Assembly (NCBI RefSeq): GCF_017741815.1
Contig: NZ_JAGHMF010000004.1
Location: forward strand, 181,710-245,709
DNA: 64,000 bases
Direction: 5' to 3'
Source: Rhizobium sp. 16-488-2b
Lineage (GTDB): Bacteria; Pseudomonadota; Alphaproteobacteria; Rhizobiales; Rhizobiaceae
The position numbers were made by a program, and so were the translations under genes. Numbering within the stretch: position 1 is the first letter of the stretch; every line of letters begins with the position of its first letter. Of this stretch, positions 49,425 through 57,579 are shown piece by piece. A model generated the notes under the pieces. That model made no database searches and was not told the DNA's origin. It worked only from the letters and a program-made list of their open reading frames with translations.

Positions 49425-50063
49425 ATGACCTACAGCGAAAACCTCTGGCTCTATTTCACCCTTCTTTTCGGCATCATCATCGTCCCGGGCATGGACATGC
49501 TCTTCGTGCTCGCCAATTCGCTGACGTCTGGCCGCCGCGCCGGCATGGCGGCAACGGCGGGCATAATGGCCGGCGGGGCGGTGCATTCGCTCTATGGCGC
49601 GATCGGCGTCGGCCTTCTGGCGACGCTTTTGCCAGCGCTTTTCAACCCGCTGCTCTTCATCGGCGCCGCCTACATGGCCTGGATCGGCTACACCCTGCTC
49701 GCAAGCTCGATCACGGTCTCATCCGTCGAAGGCGGCGCAAGCGGTTCCGGCTGGCGCGCATTCCGCCAGGGCGCCATCACCTGCCTCATCAATCCCAAGG
49801 CCTATCTCTTCATGCTGGCGGTCTATCCGCAGTTCCTGAAGCCCGTCTATGGGCCGATCTGGCTGCAGGGCATCGTCATGGGGCTGATGACCATGGCAAC
49901 GCAAGCGGCGATCTACGGCACCGTCGCCGTCACCGCCTCGCGCAGCCGAACGCTGCTGATCTCCAACCCCAGCGCCACCATCCTTGTTGGCCGCATCGCC
50001 GGCGGCCTTTTGGTGGCGATCGCGATCCTGACTGCCTGGCATGGCTGGCGGGCGCCGGCGTGA
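49425..50063 (+). CDS. LysE-family exporter
   Basis: 212 residues with six predicted helices. The N-terminal IIIVPGMDMLFVLANSLTSG with the following GRRAGMAATAGIMAG and the FRQGAITCLINPKAYLFML motif are standard for LysE/RhtB amino-acid exporters. The substrate is unknown. It probably exports an amino acid or derivative under control of the divergent WYL regulator. Confidence 0.9.
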   Translation: MTYSENLWLYFTLLFGIIIVPGMDMLFVLANSLTSGRRAGMAATAGIMAGGAVHSLYGAIGVGLLATLLPALFNPLLFIGAAYMAWIGYTLLASSITVSSVEGGASGSGWRAFRQGAITCLINPKAYLFMLAVYPQFLKPVYGPIWLQGIVMGLMTMATQAAIYGTVAVTASRSRTLLISNPSATILVGRIAGGLLVAIAILTAWHGWRAPA

Positions 50064-50204
50064 AAAGCGAGAAAGCCGCAAATTCCTGAATTTATTACGC
50101 TCTCACCCACTTGTTACTTTTTAGCTGAGATTAATTTGCCATCATGCCCGCGTAAAACGAAGCGCCGGGCTTCGAAAATCTCGGTATCGAAGAGGAGTGG
50201 AGAC

Positions 50205-50657
50205 ATGAGAGTAAAAGCAATCGTCGCGGCCGTGCTGGTCGCCGGCATGGGGGTCACGTCGGTGTTGGCGGCCGGAGAGGGCACGCATGACGCACGCGTT
50301 GCCATGATGAAGAAGATCGGCGGCGCCACCGGCGCGCTCTCGGGCATCGCCAAGGGCGACAAGCCCTACGACGCCGAAGCCGTGAAGGCAGCGCTGACCA
50401 CGATCTCGGAAAACGCCAAGGCCTTCCCGGATCAGTTCGGACCCGGCACGGAAAACGCATCCGCCGATTCCGAGGCGAGTCCGAAGATCTGGGAAAACAT
50501 GGATGACTTCAAGGCTCGCTCGGCCAAGCTCGGCACGGATGCCGATACGCTGCTCGCCCAGCTTCCGGCAGATGCCGCAGGCGTCGGCGCCGGCCTGAAG
50601 ACGCTCGGCGCCAATTGCGGCGGCTGTCATCAGAACTACCGCGTCAAGAAGGAATAG
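50205..50657 (+). CDS. Cytochrome c' (c556-type)
   Basis: 150 residues from the ATG at 50205 (GAGGAG upstream), with a signal peptide ending near VLA. The single heme site is near the C-terminus (CGGCH, residues about 139-143) of a four-helix bundle containing ARVAMMKKIGGATGALSGI at the N-terminal axial methionine position. This is the cytochrome c'/c556 fold, periplasmic, binding gases such as NO or carrying electrons. A diheme cytochrome follows 99 bases later, possibly co-transcribed. Confidence 0.92.
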   Translation: MRVKAIVAAVLVAGMGVTSVLAAGEGTHDARVAMMKKIGGATGALSGIAKGDKPYDAEAVKAALTTISENAKAFPDQFGPGTENASADSEASPKIWENMDDFKARSAKLGTDADTLLAQLPADAAGVGAGLKTLGANCGGCHQNYRVKKE

Positions 50658-50756
50658 TCTCTCACATCGACCGGTCTTCTACGATCCGCCTGGCCTTGCC
50701 CGCCGGGCGGATCGCTTTATGTCCAGTAAGCGTCACGGACGATGGGAGAGCAGTGC

Positions 50757-51671
50757 ATGTTTCGCAGGTTTATCAGGTTTGTTCTCTGTCTTGTCGGCGT
50801 CGCCGTCTTGGGTGGCGCCGTCTTCTACCTGGTAACCGCACCCAACCCGCTGCCTGAGAGCCATTGGGCAAACCTTGGTGCTCCTGACGTCAAGAACGGC
50901 GAAATGGTCTTCTGGGCCGGCGGCTGCGTCAGCTGTCACGCGGCGCCGGGGGCTGAAGGCGATGCCAAGCTGACGCTGTCTGGCGGGCTGGCGCTGAAGA
51001 GCCCCTTCGGCACCTTCCATGTCCCCAATATCTCGCCCGACGAACAGGCCGGCATCGGCAAATGGACGCTCGCGCAATTCGGCAATGCCATGAAGCGCGG
51101 CGTGGCGCCCAATGGCGCGCATCTCTATCCGTCCTTCCCCTATGCCTCCTATACGCGCATGAGCGACAAGGACGTCAACGACCTCTACGCCTACATGAAG
51201 ACCCTGCCGAAGAGCAGCAACGTCGCGCCGCCGCATGAGCTGCCATTCCCGTTCAACATCCGGCTGGCGCTCGGCGGCTGGAAGCTCCTCTATTTCAACG
51301 ACAGCCCGCGCGTCGTGCTTCAAAATGCCGATGACAAGGTCAAACGCGGCCAGTATCTGGTCGAGGGCCTCGGCCATTGCGGCGAATGTCACACCCCGCG
51401 TGATGCGCTGGGCGGCCTGAAGCCGGACCTGTGGCTCGCCGGCGCTCCCAATCCGGAAGGGCAGGGCACCATCCCCAACATCACGCCGGGCTCGAAGGCC
51501 ATCGGCGAATGGAGCGAGGCCGACATCGCCAACTACCTCGAAACCGGCTTCACGCCCGATTTCGATTCGGCCGGCGGATCGATGACCGAGGTGCAGCAGA
51601 ACGTCGCTCACCTACCCAAGGCTGATCTGGAGGCGATTGCCGCCTACCTGAAGGCGGTGCCTGGTCGTTGA
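50757..51671 (+). CDS. Diheme cytochrome c
   Basis: 304 residues from the ATG at 50757 (GGGAGAG upstream). One N-terminal membrane anchor (about 8-26) is followed by two cytochrome c domains: heme sites C57-V-S-C60-H and C208-G-E-C211-H. The architecture resembles the cytochrome subunits of membrane alcohol/gluconate-type dehydrogenases. No dehydrogenase gene is adjacent, although PQQ glucose dehydrogenase lies 8 kb away. Confidence 0.92.
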   Translation: MFRRFIRFVLCLVGVAVLGGAVFYLVTAPNPLPESHWANLGAPDVKNGEMVFWAGGCVSCHAAPGAEGDAKLTLSGGLALKSPFGTFHVPNISPDEQAGIGKWTLAQFGNAMKRGVAPNGAHLYPSFPYASYTRMSDKDVNDLYAYMKTLPKSSNVAPPHELPFPFNIRLALGGWKLLYFNDSPRVVLQNADDKVKRGQYLVEGLGHCGECHTPRDALGGLKPDLWLAGAPNPEGQGTIPNITPGSKAIGEWSEADIANYLETGFTPDFDSAGGSMTEVQQNVAHLPKADLEAIAAYLKAVPGR

Positions 51672-51795
51672 GGGTAGAAATACCCCAAAATTGCCGCATT
51701 GCAGCATTTATTAGCAGTTTCGACTGAATGCCCCGCAGTGGCACATGCCGCTGCCGAATGACGATCCTCAAACGTCTTGCGAAAGGCCAGCTGAA

Positions 51796-52788
51796 ATGCA
51801 CAGCTCATCAGTATCTCCCGCCAGTGGTGCCGCCTCGAACGCCTCCGCCAATGATCTCGAAGCGGTCGCGCGCAAGGGCGGCAAGCTCAAGCGCATGGCG
51901 GTCCGCATCCCCACCTACATGGCCGATATCCGCGAGAACCCGGCCTGGCTGCCGATGTTCCTGCTTGCCCGCACCATTCCCGGCCGCCGTGCCCACTGGC
52001 TGACCGCCAGGAAGAGCAACGGCGCGATCGACAACCTGCCGACGATCTTCCAGGGCGTGAACGCCGAAACTGCCGTCGATGCGCTGAACCGCGACGGCAT
52101 CTTCCCCGACCTGCAGCTGCCGGCTGATATCACGCAGGAGATATCCGCCTTCGGCCACGCCACCGCGTGCTTCGGCAATTTCGACCGCAAGATAGAGTTC
52201 ACCGCATCGGACCACCGCGCCACCGAAGACAGGCTCGGCCGACCGATCCTCTCCGGCCACCATTTCGAGCGGGCGCTGGATTGCCCGGCGGTTCTGACCG
52301 TGCAGCGCGATCCGCTATTGTCGGAGATCGCCCGCCGCTATCTCGGTGCCCAGGCGCGACTGATCACCACCCGCACATGGTGGAGCTTCCCCACCAAGGC
52401 CAGCGAAGCCGACCGCAGCCTTGCCTCGCTCGACAAGTATCACTTCGATCTCGACGACTGGCGGATGCTGAAGTTCTTCTTCTATCTCGTGGATGTGGAT
52501 CAAGGCACCGGCCCGCACGTCTTCGTCCGGGGCAGCCACAACAAGCGCCGCATGAAGCACCAGCTGACATTGCTGGTCGGCCACCCCGCCGACGAGATCA
52601 TCGATTACTACGGCAAGGACAGCCCGATCACGTTGACCGGCAAGGCCGGCTCCGGCTTCGTCGAAGACCCCTTCGGCTTCCACATGGGAACCGTCGCCAC
52701 CGAAAAGCCACGCCTGATGATGGAGATCGGCTTCGGCGTCTCCAAACCCTCCCGCCGCCGCTTCCACGGCGAACCGGTGCTGCGCTAG
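51796..52788 (+). CDS. Phytanoyl-CoA dioxygenase (PhyH)-like protein
   Basis: 330 residues from the ATG at 51796 (AAAGG upstream). A candidate 2-oxoglutarate/Fe(II) triad is visible: His216 and Asp218 in DKYHFDLDDW, and His296 in FGFHMGT. The VFVRGSHNKRRMKHQLTL segment resembles PhyH proteins. The N-terminal 120 residues are not recognised. The facial triad looks intact, but the substrate is unknown. It is often found in secondary or lipid metabolism; no pathway genes lie alongside here. Confidence 0.65.
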   Translation: MHSSSVSPASGAASNASANDLEAVARKGGKLKRMAVRIPTYMADIRENPAWLPMFLLARTIPGRRAHWLTARKSNGAIDNLPTIFQGVNAETAVDALNRDGIFPDLQLPADITQEISAFGHATACFGNFDRKIEFTASDHRATEDRLGRPILSGHHFERALDCPAVLTVQRDPLLSEIARRYLGAQARLITTRTWWSFPTKASEADRSLASLDKYHFDLDDWRMLKFFFYLVDVDQGTGPHVFVRGSHNKRRMKHQLTLLVGHPADEIIDYYGKDSPITLTGKAGSGFVEDPFGFHMGTVATEKPRLMMEIGFGVSKPSRRRFHGEPVLR

Positions 52789-52816
52789 GGAGCGCAGCCA
52801 ATCTGGCGGACATTGC

Positions 52817-52843
52817 GGACCATACGGAAATCCCGTATGGTCC
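52817..52843. promoter_or_regulatory. Perfect 11-bp inverted repeat upstream of the HTH gene
   Basis: GGACCATACGG, five bases, CCGTATGGTCC, ending four bases before the ATG at 52848. It almost certainly overlaps the ribosome binding site and is the likely autorepression site of the HTH protein. Confidence 0.75.
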
Positions 52844-52847
52844 AGTC

Positions 52848-53144
52848 ATGACGACAGACAGGTTCGATCCCAGGAAGGACGCGGCTTTGCCGGCTGATCC
52901 TGCTGACGCCGACGATTTCGGCGTAACGGCCGAAGCGCTGGATCGCGCCCAGCGCGCCCGTCTCATCCGCCGGACGAGAACACAGCTCGGGCTGTCGCAA
53001 TCCGAGTTCGCGCGCCGTTTCCGCGTGCCCGTCGGCACATTGCGCGATTGGGAGCAGGCTCGAGCGACGGCACCGGATTTCGCCGTCGCTTATATGCGGG
53101 TGATCGAGCAGTTTCCCGAGATCGTCGCCAAGGCCGTTGCCTGA
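52848..53144 (+). CDS. Orphan HTH (XRE/antitoxin-like) DNA-binding protein
   Basis: 98 residues. Helix-turn-helix at about 55-78 (QLGLSQSEFARRFRVPVGTL, RDWEQ), the arrangement found in HTH antitoxins paired with BrnT/RelE-type toxins and in stand-alone regulators. The N-terminal 35 residues are acidic. No toxin gene is visible immediately upstream (the PhyH-like gene) or downstream (a GNAT gene on the other strand), so it is either an orphan antitoxin or a regulator. A perfect dyad overlaps its start. Confidence 0.75.
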   Translation: MTTDRFDPRKDAALPADPADADDFGVTAEALDRAQRARLIRRTRTQLGLSQSEFARRFRVPVGTLRDWEQARATAPDFAVAYMRVIEQFPEIVAKAVA

Positions 53145-53183
53145 ACACGCCTACGGACGGGCTTGCTTGACGGTCGCAGCAAC

Positions 53184-53678
53184 CTAAGCCAGTGCCTGCA
53201 GATAGCGCATGCCGGTGACCGGGCGCGGGATGAAGTCCATGTGTTCGTAGAAGCGGTGCGCCTGGATATTGCCGGTCGCGGCGCTGACCGAGAGATAGCC
53301 GCAGCCGGCGTTGCGGGCGGTATCGCGGGCGCGGTTGACGAGATGCTGGCCGACCCCGTGGCCGCGATGGCCGTCACGCACGAAGAGATGGTGCAGATCC
53401 ATGCCGCGCGCGCCTTCCTGTGCGCGGTAGAGCGGCACGAGAATGGCGTAGCCGATCAGGCCTTCGTCGGTTTCCGCAACGAGCGCGGTAATCCAGGGCA
53501 GGGGGCCGAACAGGTCGCGCTCGAGCTGCTCCGGCGTCGAGCCGGCGGCGTCGCCGTGGTGCTTGGCGAGCAGCGCGATCATGTCGTTGAGTTCGGGAAG
53601 GTCGCGCGGCTTGGCGGCGCGGATATTGATCACCGGCGGGCGGATCAATGAGATTTCGCTGTCTTCGATGTCGGTCAT
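53184..53678 (-). CDS. GNAT-family N-acetyltransferase
   Basis: 164 residues from the ATG at 53678 (weak ribosome binding site GGGACG); an in-frame extension to 53768 is rejected. Motif A (DLHHLFVRDGHRGHGVGQHL) contains the R-G-x-G-x-G acetyl-CoA loop in the form HRGHGVG. Motif B reads VSAATGNIQAHRFYEHMDF. Soluble; substrate unknown. Confidence 0.9.
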   Translation of the reverse strand: MTDIEDSEISLIRPPVINIRAAKPRDLPELNDMIALLAKHHGDAAGSTPEQLERDLFGPLPWITALVAETDEGLIGYAILVPLYRAQEGARGMDLHHLFVRDGHRGHGVGQHLVNRARDTARNAGCGYLSVSAATGNIQAHRFYEHMDFIPRPVTGMRYLQALA

Positions 53679-53735
53679 GTCTTTGCGTCCCAGTCTGGCG
53701 TTTCGTGGTGTTCTGCCGTCAGGACGCTTGAGATA

Positions 53736-53764
53736 CAACAAAGCCGCCTGACGGCGGCTTGTTG
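53736..53764 (-). terminator. Possible terminator between the redoxin and GNAT genes
   Basis: AAGCCGCC/GGCGGCTT (53741-53760, loop TGAC), extended by CAAC/GTTG. On the minus strand the stem continues TTTGTTG. It lies about 130 bases past the redoxin stop and before the GNAT start. Confidence 0.5.
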
Positions 53765-53892
53765 ACAATAAGATCTGTCCAGCCGCCCTTTACAGGTACA
53801 GCCAAAAATACGAGCGAGAGATGTGCGCGTTCTTGATCATGAGCAGATGAATCATCCAGAACGCGCCTTTTGTCAATGCCCTTCCGCAGCTT

Positions 53893-54441
53893 CTACGCGC
53901 CCGTCCCGCCGATCGCGCAACGCCCGCCCTCGCAGCCCTCTCCCACCACTTCGTCGACAGAGCCCGGCAGCGGCTGCGCCAACGCCATGGCGATCCGGGC
54001 GCCGACCGCCATGTCTTCCTCGACGCCGAAAGCGTGGTGGAGAATACGCCCGTCGCGACCGATCAGCACGGAGGAGGGCGTGCCGCGAAAGCCGTATCGT
54101 GCCATCGTCACCGGCACGTCGCCATCGCCCGCCTGATCGACGCCAATCGGCGAGGTTATCCGGTATTCATGGATGAAGGCCTTCAGCGTCACTGGTGTCA
54201 TCGCCGCGTGGTGCTCGAACACGGTGTGCAGACCGATCACCTGGAGATCGCTGCCTTGAAACAGTCGCTCGATCTTGCGCACCTGCGGCAGGCTCTCGGA
54301 AACGCAGCCGGGGCAGAGAAGCTGGAAACTGTGGAGATAGACCACCTTGCCGCGCAGCGCTTCGAGCGTGATCGGGGCCGGAGTGTTGAACCATTCGCTG
54401 ACGGAGAGCTCTGGCGCGAGCGGCGGATGCTCTTGTGACAT
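53893..54441 (-). CDS. Thioredoxin-like/redoxin protein (TlpA-like)
   Basis: 182 residues from the ATG at 54441 (AAAGGA upstream). Redox site Cys43-Pro-Gly-Cys46 follows GKVVYLHSFQLL, and the cis-proline loop appears as GFRGTPSSVLIG. The C-terminus adds a second cysteine pair (Cys170, Cys175 in GCEGGRC). No signal peptide is seen, so it is probably cytosolic. Third gene of the MarR / periplasmic protein / redoxin cluster. Confidence 0.85.
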   Translation of the reverse strand: MSQEHPPLAPELSVSEWFNTPAPITLEALRGKVVYLHSFQLLCPGCVSESLPQVRKIERLFQGSDLQVIGLHTVFEHHAAMTPVTLKAFIHEYRITSPIGVDQAGDGDVPVTMARYGFRGTPSSVLIGRDGRILHHAFGVEEDMAVGARIAMALAQPLPGSVDEVVGEGCEGGRCAIGGTGA

Positions 54442-54526
54442 CGCATTATCCTTTCTTGCAACGAGCGCACGCGGCGGGGTAAGTCTCGTTGGCTTTCTTT
54501 TTCCATTTGCCTGGAGAGAGGAACAG

Positions 54527-54558
54527 GCCGACCCGGCGATGGCAGTCGCCGGGTCGGC
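54527..54558. other. 13-bp intercistronic hairpin in the MarR cluster
   Basis: GCCGACCCGGCGA, loop of six, TCGCCGGGTCGGC, between the periplasmic protein and redoxin genes. Very stable, but no T-tract on the minus strand. It may reduce redoxin expression or protect the upstream mRNA. Confidence 0.6.
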
Positions 54559-54566
54559 GCATCCGC

Positions 54567-55283
54567 TTATTTCGCGGGCGTGACCTTACCGGGCAGGCTG
54601 AGATCGCCCGAGGCCACCTTGAAGACATCGTCGACGCAAAGCAGCGGCGAGTGCAGGTTGCCGTTGATCTTCAGCCCGGCCGTCACGCCGTCATAGGAAG
54701 CGCCGGCGATGCCGCCGATCAGCTTCAGCGGGATCGACACATCGACCGTGTCGCCCTCGACCTTCGTCGGATAGTCCGGGCTGTCGATCAGAAGCGGCAC
54801 GCCGGGCCATGTTTCCGGCAGCTTCGGCTTGGCGCCCTCTGGAATGTCGGTCACCTTCAGTCCGCCGGCGCAGGCCTTGTCCTTGTTGAGCACGACCCAG
54901 TGCGGATGCCAGACGGCGCGGTTCTTCTTGCCATTGGCGCCGTCATCGAAATCGGGATGGAAGGTGACGGCCAGCGCCACGATCCCCTGATCCTTCTCGA
55001 AGCCGACATCGGCGCTGTTGAGCGAGGTCGGCCAGACATAGGCGTAGACGCTCGATCCCTCGAACTTGCCGGTGGCATCCGGCCGGTCTTTGCCGGCCTC
55101 GCCGCGCACGCGGGTGGAGAAGATCGCCGTATCCTTGGTGGTGACGATCCTGGTTTCGATGATGTCGAACGACGCCTTCACCTTGTCGTCGGGCTTCGCC
55201 TTCACCGTATGCGCCGCAGCCGTCCCGAGGCCGAGCGCCAGCGCGCCGGCGGCGATCGCCCCGGCCAATCCATATCGCAGCAT
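54567..55283 (-). CDS. Periplasmic hypothetical protein of the MarR cluster
   Basis: 238 residues from the ATG at 55283 (GGAAGG upstream). The signal peptide ends near TAAA. The mature protein is beta-rich (SFDIIETRIVTTKDTAIFST, VAVTFHPDFDDGANGKKNRA-like segments) with His-rich AVWHPHWVVL and single cysteines at KACAGG and LLCVDD. I do not recognise a family. Position between a cysteine-rich MarR regulator and a redoxin suggests a redox- or metal-related periplasmic job. Confidence 0.7.
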   Translation of the reverse strand: MLRYGLAGAIAAGALALGLGTAAAHTVKAKPDDKVKASFDIIETRIVTTKDTAIFSTRVRGEAGKDRPDATGKFEGSSVYAYVWPTSLNSADVGFEKDQGIVALAVTFHPDFDDGANGKKNRAVWHPHWVVLNKDKACAGGLKVTDIPEGAKPKLPETWPGVPLLIDSPDYPTKVEGDTVDVSIPLKLIGGIAGASYDGVTAGLKINGNLHSPLLCVDDVFKVASGDLSLPGKVTPAK

Positions 55284-55317
55284 GTTGAATCCTTCCTTTT
55301 CCTGTTGCCTGGAGAGT

Positions 55318-55965
55318 TCACCGATCCTGTTGAAAGGCATCCCAGGTGGCAGCCCGGGTTGCCGGATCGGCGATTTCATGGTCGCGGCAGTCGATGCGGA
55401 ATTCGTTCTGGCCGAAAGCCGCGTTCACGAAATGACAGTGGTGCGGCTTTGCCGCATCCGGATGCTGGTAGGGCGAGAAGTAGCGACAGGTCGCGCACAT
55501 GCGCTGGACCGGTATCGCGTCCGCCTCCTGCAGGTGCCTGATCACCTTGACCAGCGACATCAGCAGCTCCTGCTGCTCTTGTGCGGGCAGGGCGCCGACG
55601 GCCGTGGTCGTGGCATCCGCCATCGAGCCGGCCGCCGCAAGCGCGTCGCGTCCCTCATCGGTAATCTCGATCGCCGCCGCGCGCCGGTCGCCGGACGCAT
55701 CGCTCTTGCGCACCAGCCCCTTGCGCTCCAGCGCCGAAACGGAATCCGTCGCCGTCGGCTGCGAGACGCCGAGATGCGCGGCGACCTCCTTCACCCGCGC
55801 CGGCAGGCTGCGTCCGCCGAGAAAGTCGAGGATCGCAAGCTGCGTCGGCTTCAGCCCCGTCGCCTCTGCGCGCGTCCACTCGTCGCTGCGCATGGCCATC
55901 GCCACGCGCGCCAGTCCTTCGGCGACGCGATGCGAGATCGGGGTGGGGTCATCAGGTGTTTCCAT
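55318..55965 (-). CDS. MarR-family regulator with C-terminal Cys/His cluster
   Basis: 215 residues from the ATG at 55965. Winged helix at about 35-105 (TQLAILDFLGGRSLPARVKE, VSQPTATDSVSALERKGL, DRRAAAIEITDEG). Beyond the usual MarR length lies an extra 60-residue tail with Cys157-x2-Cys160, His168, His175-His176-Cys177-His178 and Cys193-x2-His196, a plausible metal or redox centre. A perfect 8-bp dyad sits ten bases upstream of the start, implying autoregulation. It heads a cluster with a periplasmic protein and a redoxin and is divergent from dmeRF. Confidence 0.85.
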   Translation of the reverse strand: METPDDPTPISHRVAEGLARVAMAMRSDEWTRAEATGLKPTQLAILDFLGGRSLPARVKEVAAHLGVSQPTATDSVSALERKGLVRKSDASGDRRAAAIEITDEGRDALAAAGSMADATTTAVGALPAQEQQELLMSLVKVIRHLQEADAIPVQRMCATCRYFSPYQHPDAAKPHHCHFVNAAFGQNEFRIDCRDHEIADPATRAATWDAFQQDR

Positions 55966-55974
55966 GAGGCTTGT

Positions 55975-55991
55975 ATATAGGAGTCCTATAT
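55975..55991. promoter_or_regulatory. MarR operator
   Basis: ATATAGGA, one base, TCCTATAT: a perfect 17-bp dyad directly upstream of the marR start. Confidence 0.75.
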
Positions 55992-56045
55992 GAATGCAAG
56001 CGTGTCGGCAATTCCGAGCAGGCTTTCCAAACATTCCCTCATAAG

Positions 56046-56067
56046 ATAGGATACCCCCCTATCCTAT
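56046..56067. promoter_or_regulatory. DmeR (RcnR/CsoR-type) operator
   Basis: ATAGGATA, six C, TATCCTAT. A/T-flanked G6/C6 tracts are the known binding pattern of the RcnR family. It ends 12 bases before the dmeR start. Confidence 0.85.
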
Positions 56068-56079
56068 ATCGAGAAGATC

Positions 56080-56352
56080 ATGTCCCACACCCAGCACAAC
56101 AAGAAAAAGCTCATCGCCCGCATCAACAGGCTGAAGGGCCAGATGGATGCGGTGGAGCGGGCGCTTGAGGCCGAAAAGCCCTGCGGCGAGATTCTGCAGC
56201 TGCTTTCCTCCATTCGCGGCGCGCTCAATGGGCTGACGGGCGAGGTGCTGGATGATCACCTGCACGAGCATGTCCTGCACGCTTCGGACGAGAAGGCGCG
56301 CAGCGAGGCCGTCGAGGAAATTTCCGAGGTTCTGAGAACCTACATCCGCTGA
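56080..56352 (+). CDS. dmeR: Ni/Co-responsive repressor, RcnR/CsoR family
   Basis: 90 residues, all-helical RcnR/CsoR fold. The RcnR metal-ligand set is exactly conserved: His3, Cys35, His60 and His64. This set binds nickel or cobalt and releases the operator. Located 51 bases before dmeF with a perfect G-tract operator upstream, it matches the dmeRF module described in Rhizobium leguminosarum. Confidence 0.92.
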   Translation: MSHTQHNKKKLIARINRLKGQMDAVERALEAEKPCGEILQLLSSIRGALNGLTGEVLDDHLHEHVLHASDEKARSEAVEEISEVLRTYIR

Positions 56353-56403
56353 TGCGCCTGAGGGCGCGAGACCACTGACGAGAGCACCGACAAGGAGCGT
56401 GCG

Positions 56404-57423
56404 ATGAGCGCACAGACAAACAACCTGCAGCACGAGCACGTCTTCCTCGGCGAGGACCACGACCGCAACACCCGCCGCATCTGGCTGGTCATCGCGCTGA
56501 CCGCATCGATGATGGTGGCCGAGATCGCCGCCGGCACGTGGTACGGCTCGATGGCGCTGGTCGCCGATGGCTGGCACATGTCGACCCATGCGAGCGCCAT
56601 GCTGATCTCGGCGCTCGCCTATCTCTACGCCCGCCGCCAGGCCCACAATCCGCGCTTCACCTTCGGCACCGGCAAGCTCGGCGATCTCGCCGGTTTCGCC
56701 AGCGCCATCATCCTGGCGCTGATCGCGCTGCTGATGGCCTATGAAAGCGTGCTGCGTATCGCCAACCCGGTTCCGATCAGCTTTTCCCAGGCGATCGGCG
56801 TTGCCGTCCTCGGCCTCGCCGTCAATGTCTTGAGTGCCTGGCTGCTGAAGGACGATCACCATCACCATGGCCATGCGCATGGGCACAGCCACGCCGATCA
56901 CGGCTCGCACGCGCACCACGGCGACCATGCGCATCATGGTTCCCACGCCCATCACGGCGATCACGCTAGCCACGCCCCGCGCGCCACCGACAACAACATC
57001 CGCGCCGCCTATGTCCACGTCATCGCCGACGCGCTGACTTCGGTGCTGGCCATCGCGGCACTTCTGCTCGGCAGCCTCTACGGCTGGCTCTGGCTCGATC
57101 CGCTGATGGGTATCGTCGGCGGCGTCATCATCGCGCAGTGGGCCTGGGGCCTGATGAAGGCATCCGGCGCCGTTCTGCTCGACACATTGCCTGTTGCGGG
57201 CGATCTGCCCAAGGCGATCCGCAAGGTGGTCGAGACCGATGGCGACGAGATCACCGACCTGCACGTCTGGCAGGTCGGCCCCGGCCACCACGCGGCCATC
57301 GTCGCGGTGGCGACTTCTGCCCCGCGCGCACCATCGTTCTACAAGGAGAAGCTCGCGACGCTCGGCCAATTGTCGCATGTGACGGTCGAGGTCACGCAGA
57401 TGGCCGCCAAAAAGGCCGCCTGA
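56404..57423 (+). CDS. dmeF: Co/Ni efflux cation diffusion facilitator
   Basis: 339 residues. Six helices with the CDF metal sites in helix 2 (LVADGWHMSTHA) and helix 5 (HVIADALTSVLAI). A long histidine-rich loop lies at about 155-195 (DDHHHHGHAHGHSH and similar) between helices 4 and 5, and a cytosolic C-terminal domain ends at VEVTQMA. It exports cobalt and nickel by proton antiport. Co-transcribed with dmeR. Confidence 0.94.
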   Translation: MSAQTNNLQHEHVFLGEDHDRNTRRIWLVIALTASMMVAEIAAGTWYGSMALVADGWHMSTHASAMLISALAYLYARRQAHNPRFTFGTGKLGDLAGFASAIILALIALLMAYESVLRIANPVPISFSQAIGVAVLGLAVNVLSAWLLKDDHHHHGHAHGHSHADHGSHAHHGDHAHHGSHAHHGDHASHAPRATDNNIRAAYVHVIADALTSVLAIAALLLGSLYGWLWLDPLMGIVGGVIIAQWAWGLMKASGAVLLDTLPVAGDLPKAIRKVVETDGDEITDLHVWQVGPGHHAAIVAVATSAPRAPSFYKEKLATLGQLSHVTVEVTQMAAKKAA

Positions 57424-57579
57424 CGATTGTGATGCCAGAGAGGGGCTTGATGCCGGGAATGCGAATCTGAAAGATCAACGCATTCCGATGGCGAAGGCGC
57501 GGGCGACGCAAGCGGGCCACAATCCGGCTTTAACCCCATACTCATTGATGCCTTCATCGATTCTGGCAGAGGTCTTTTC

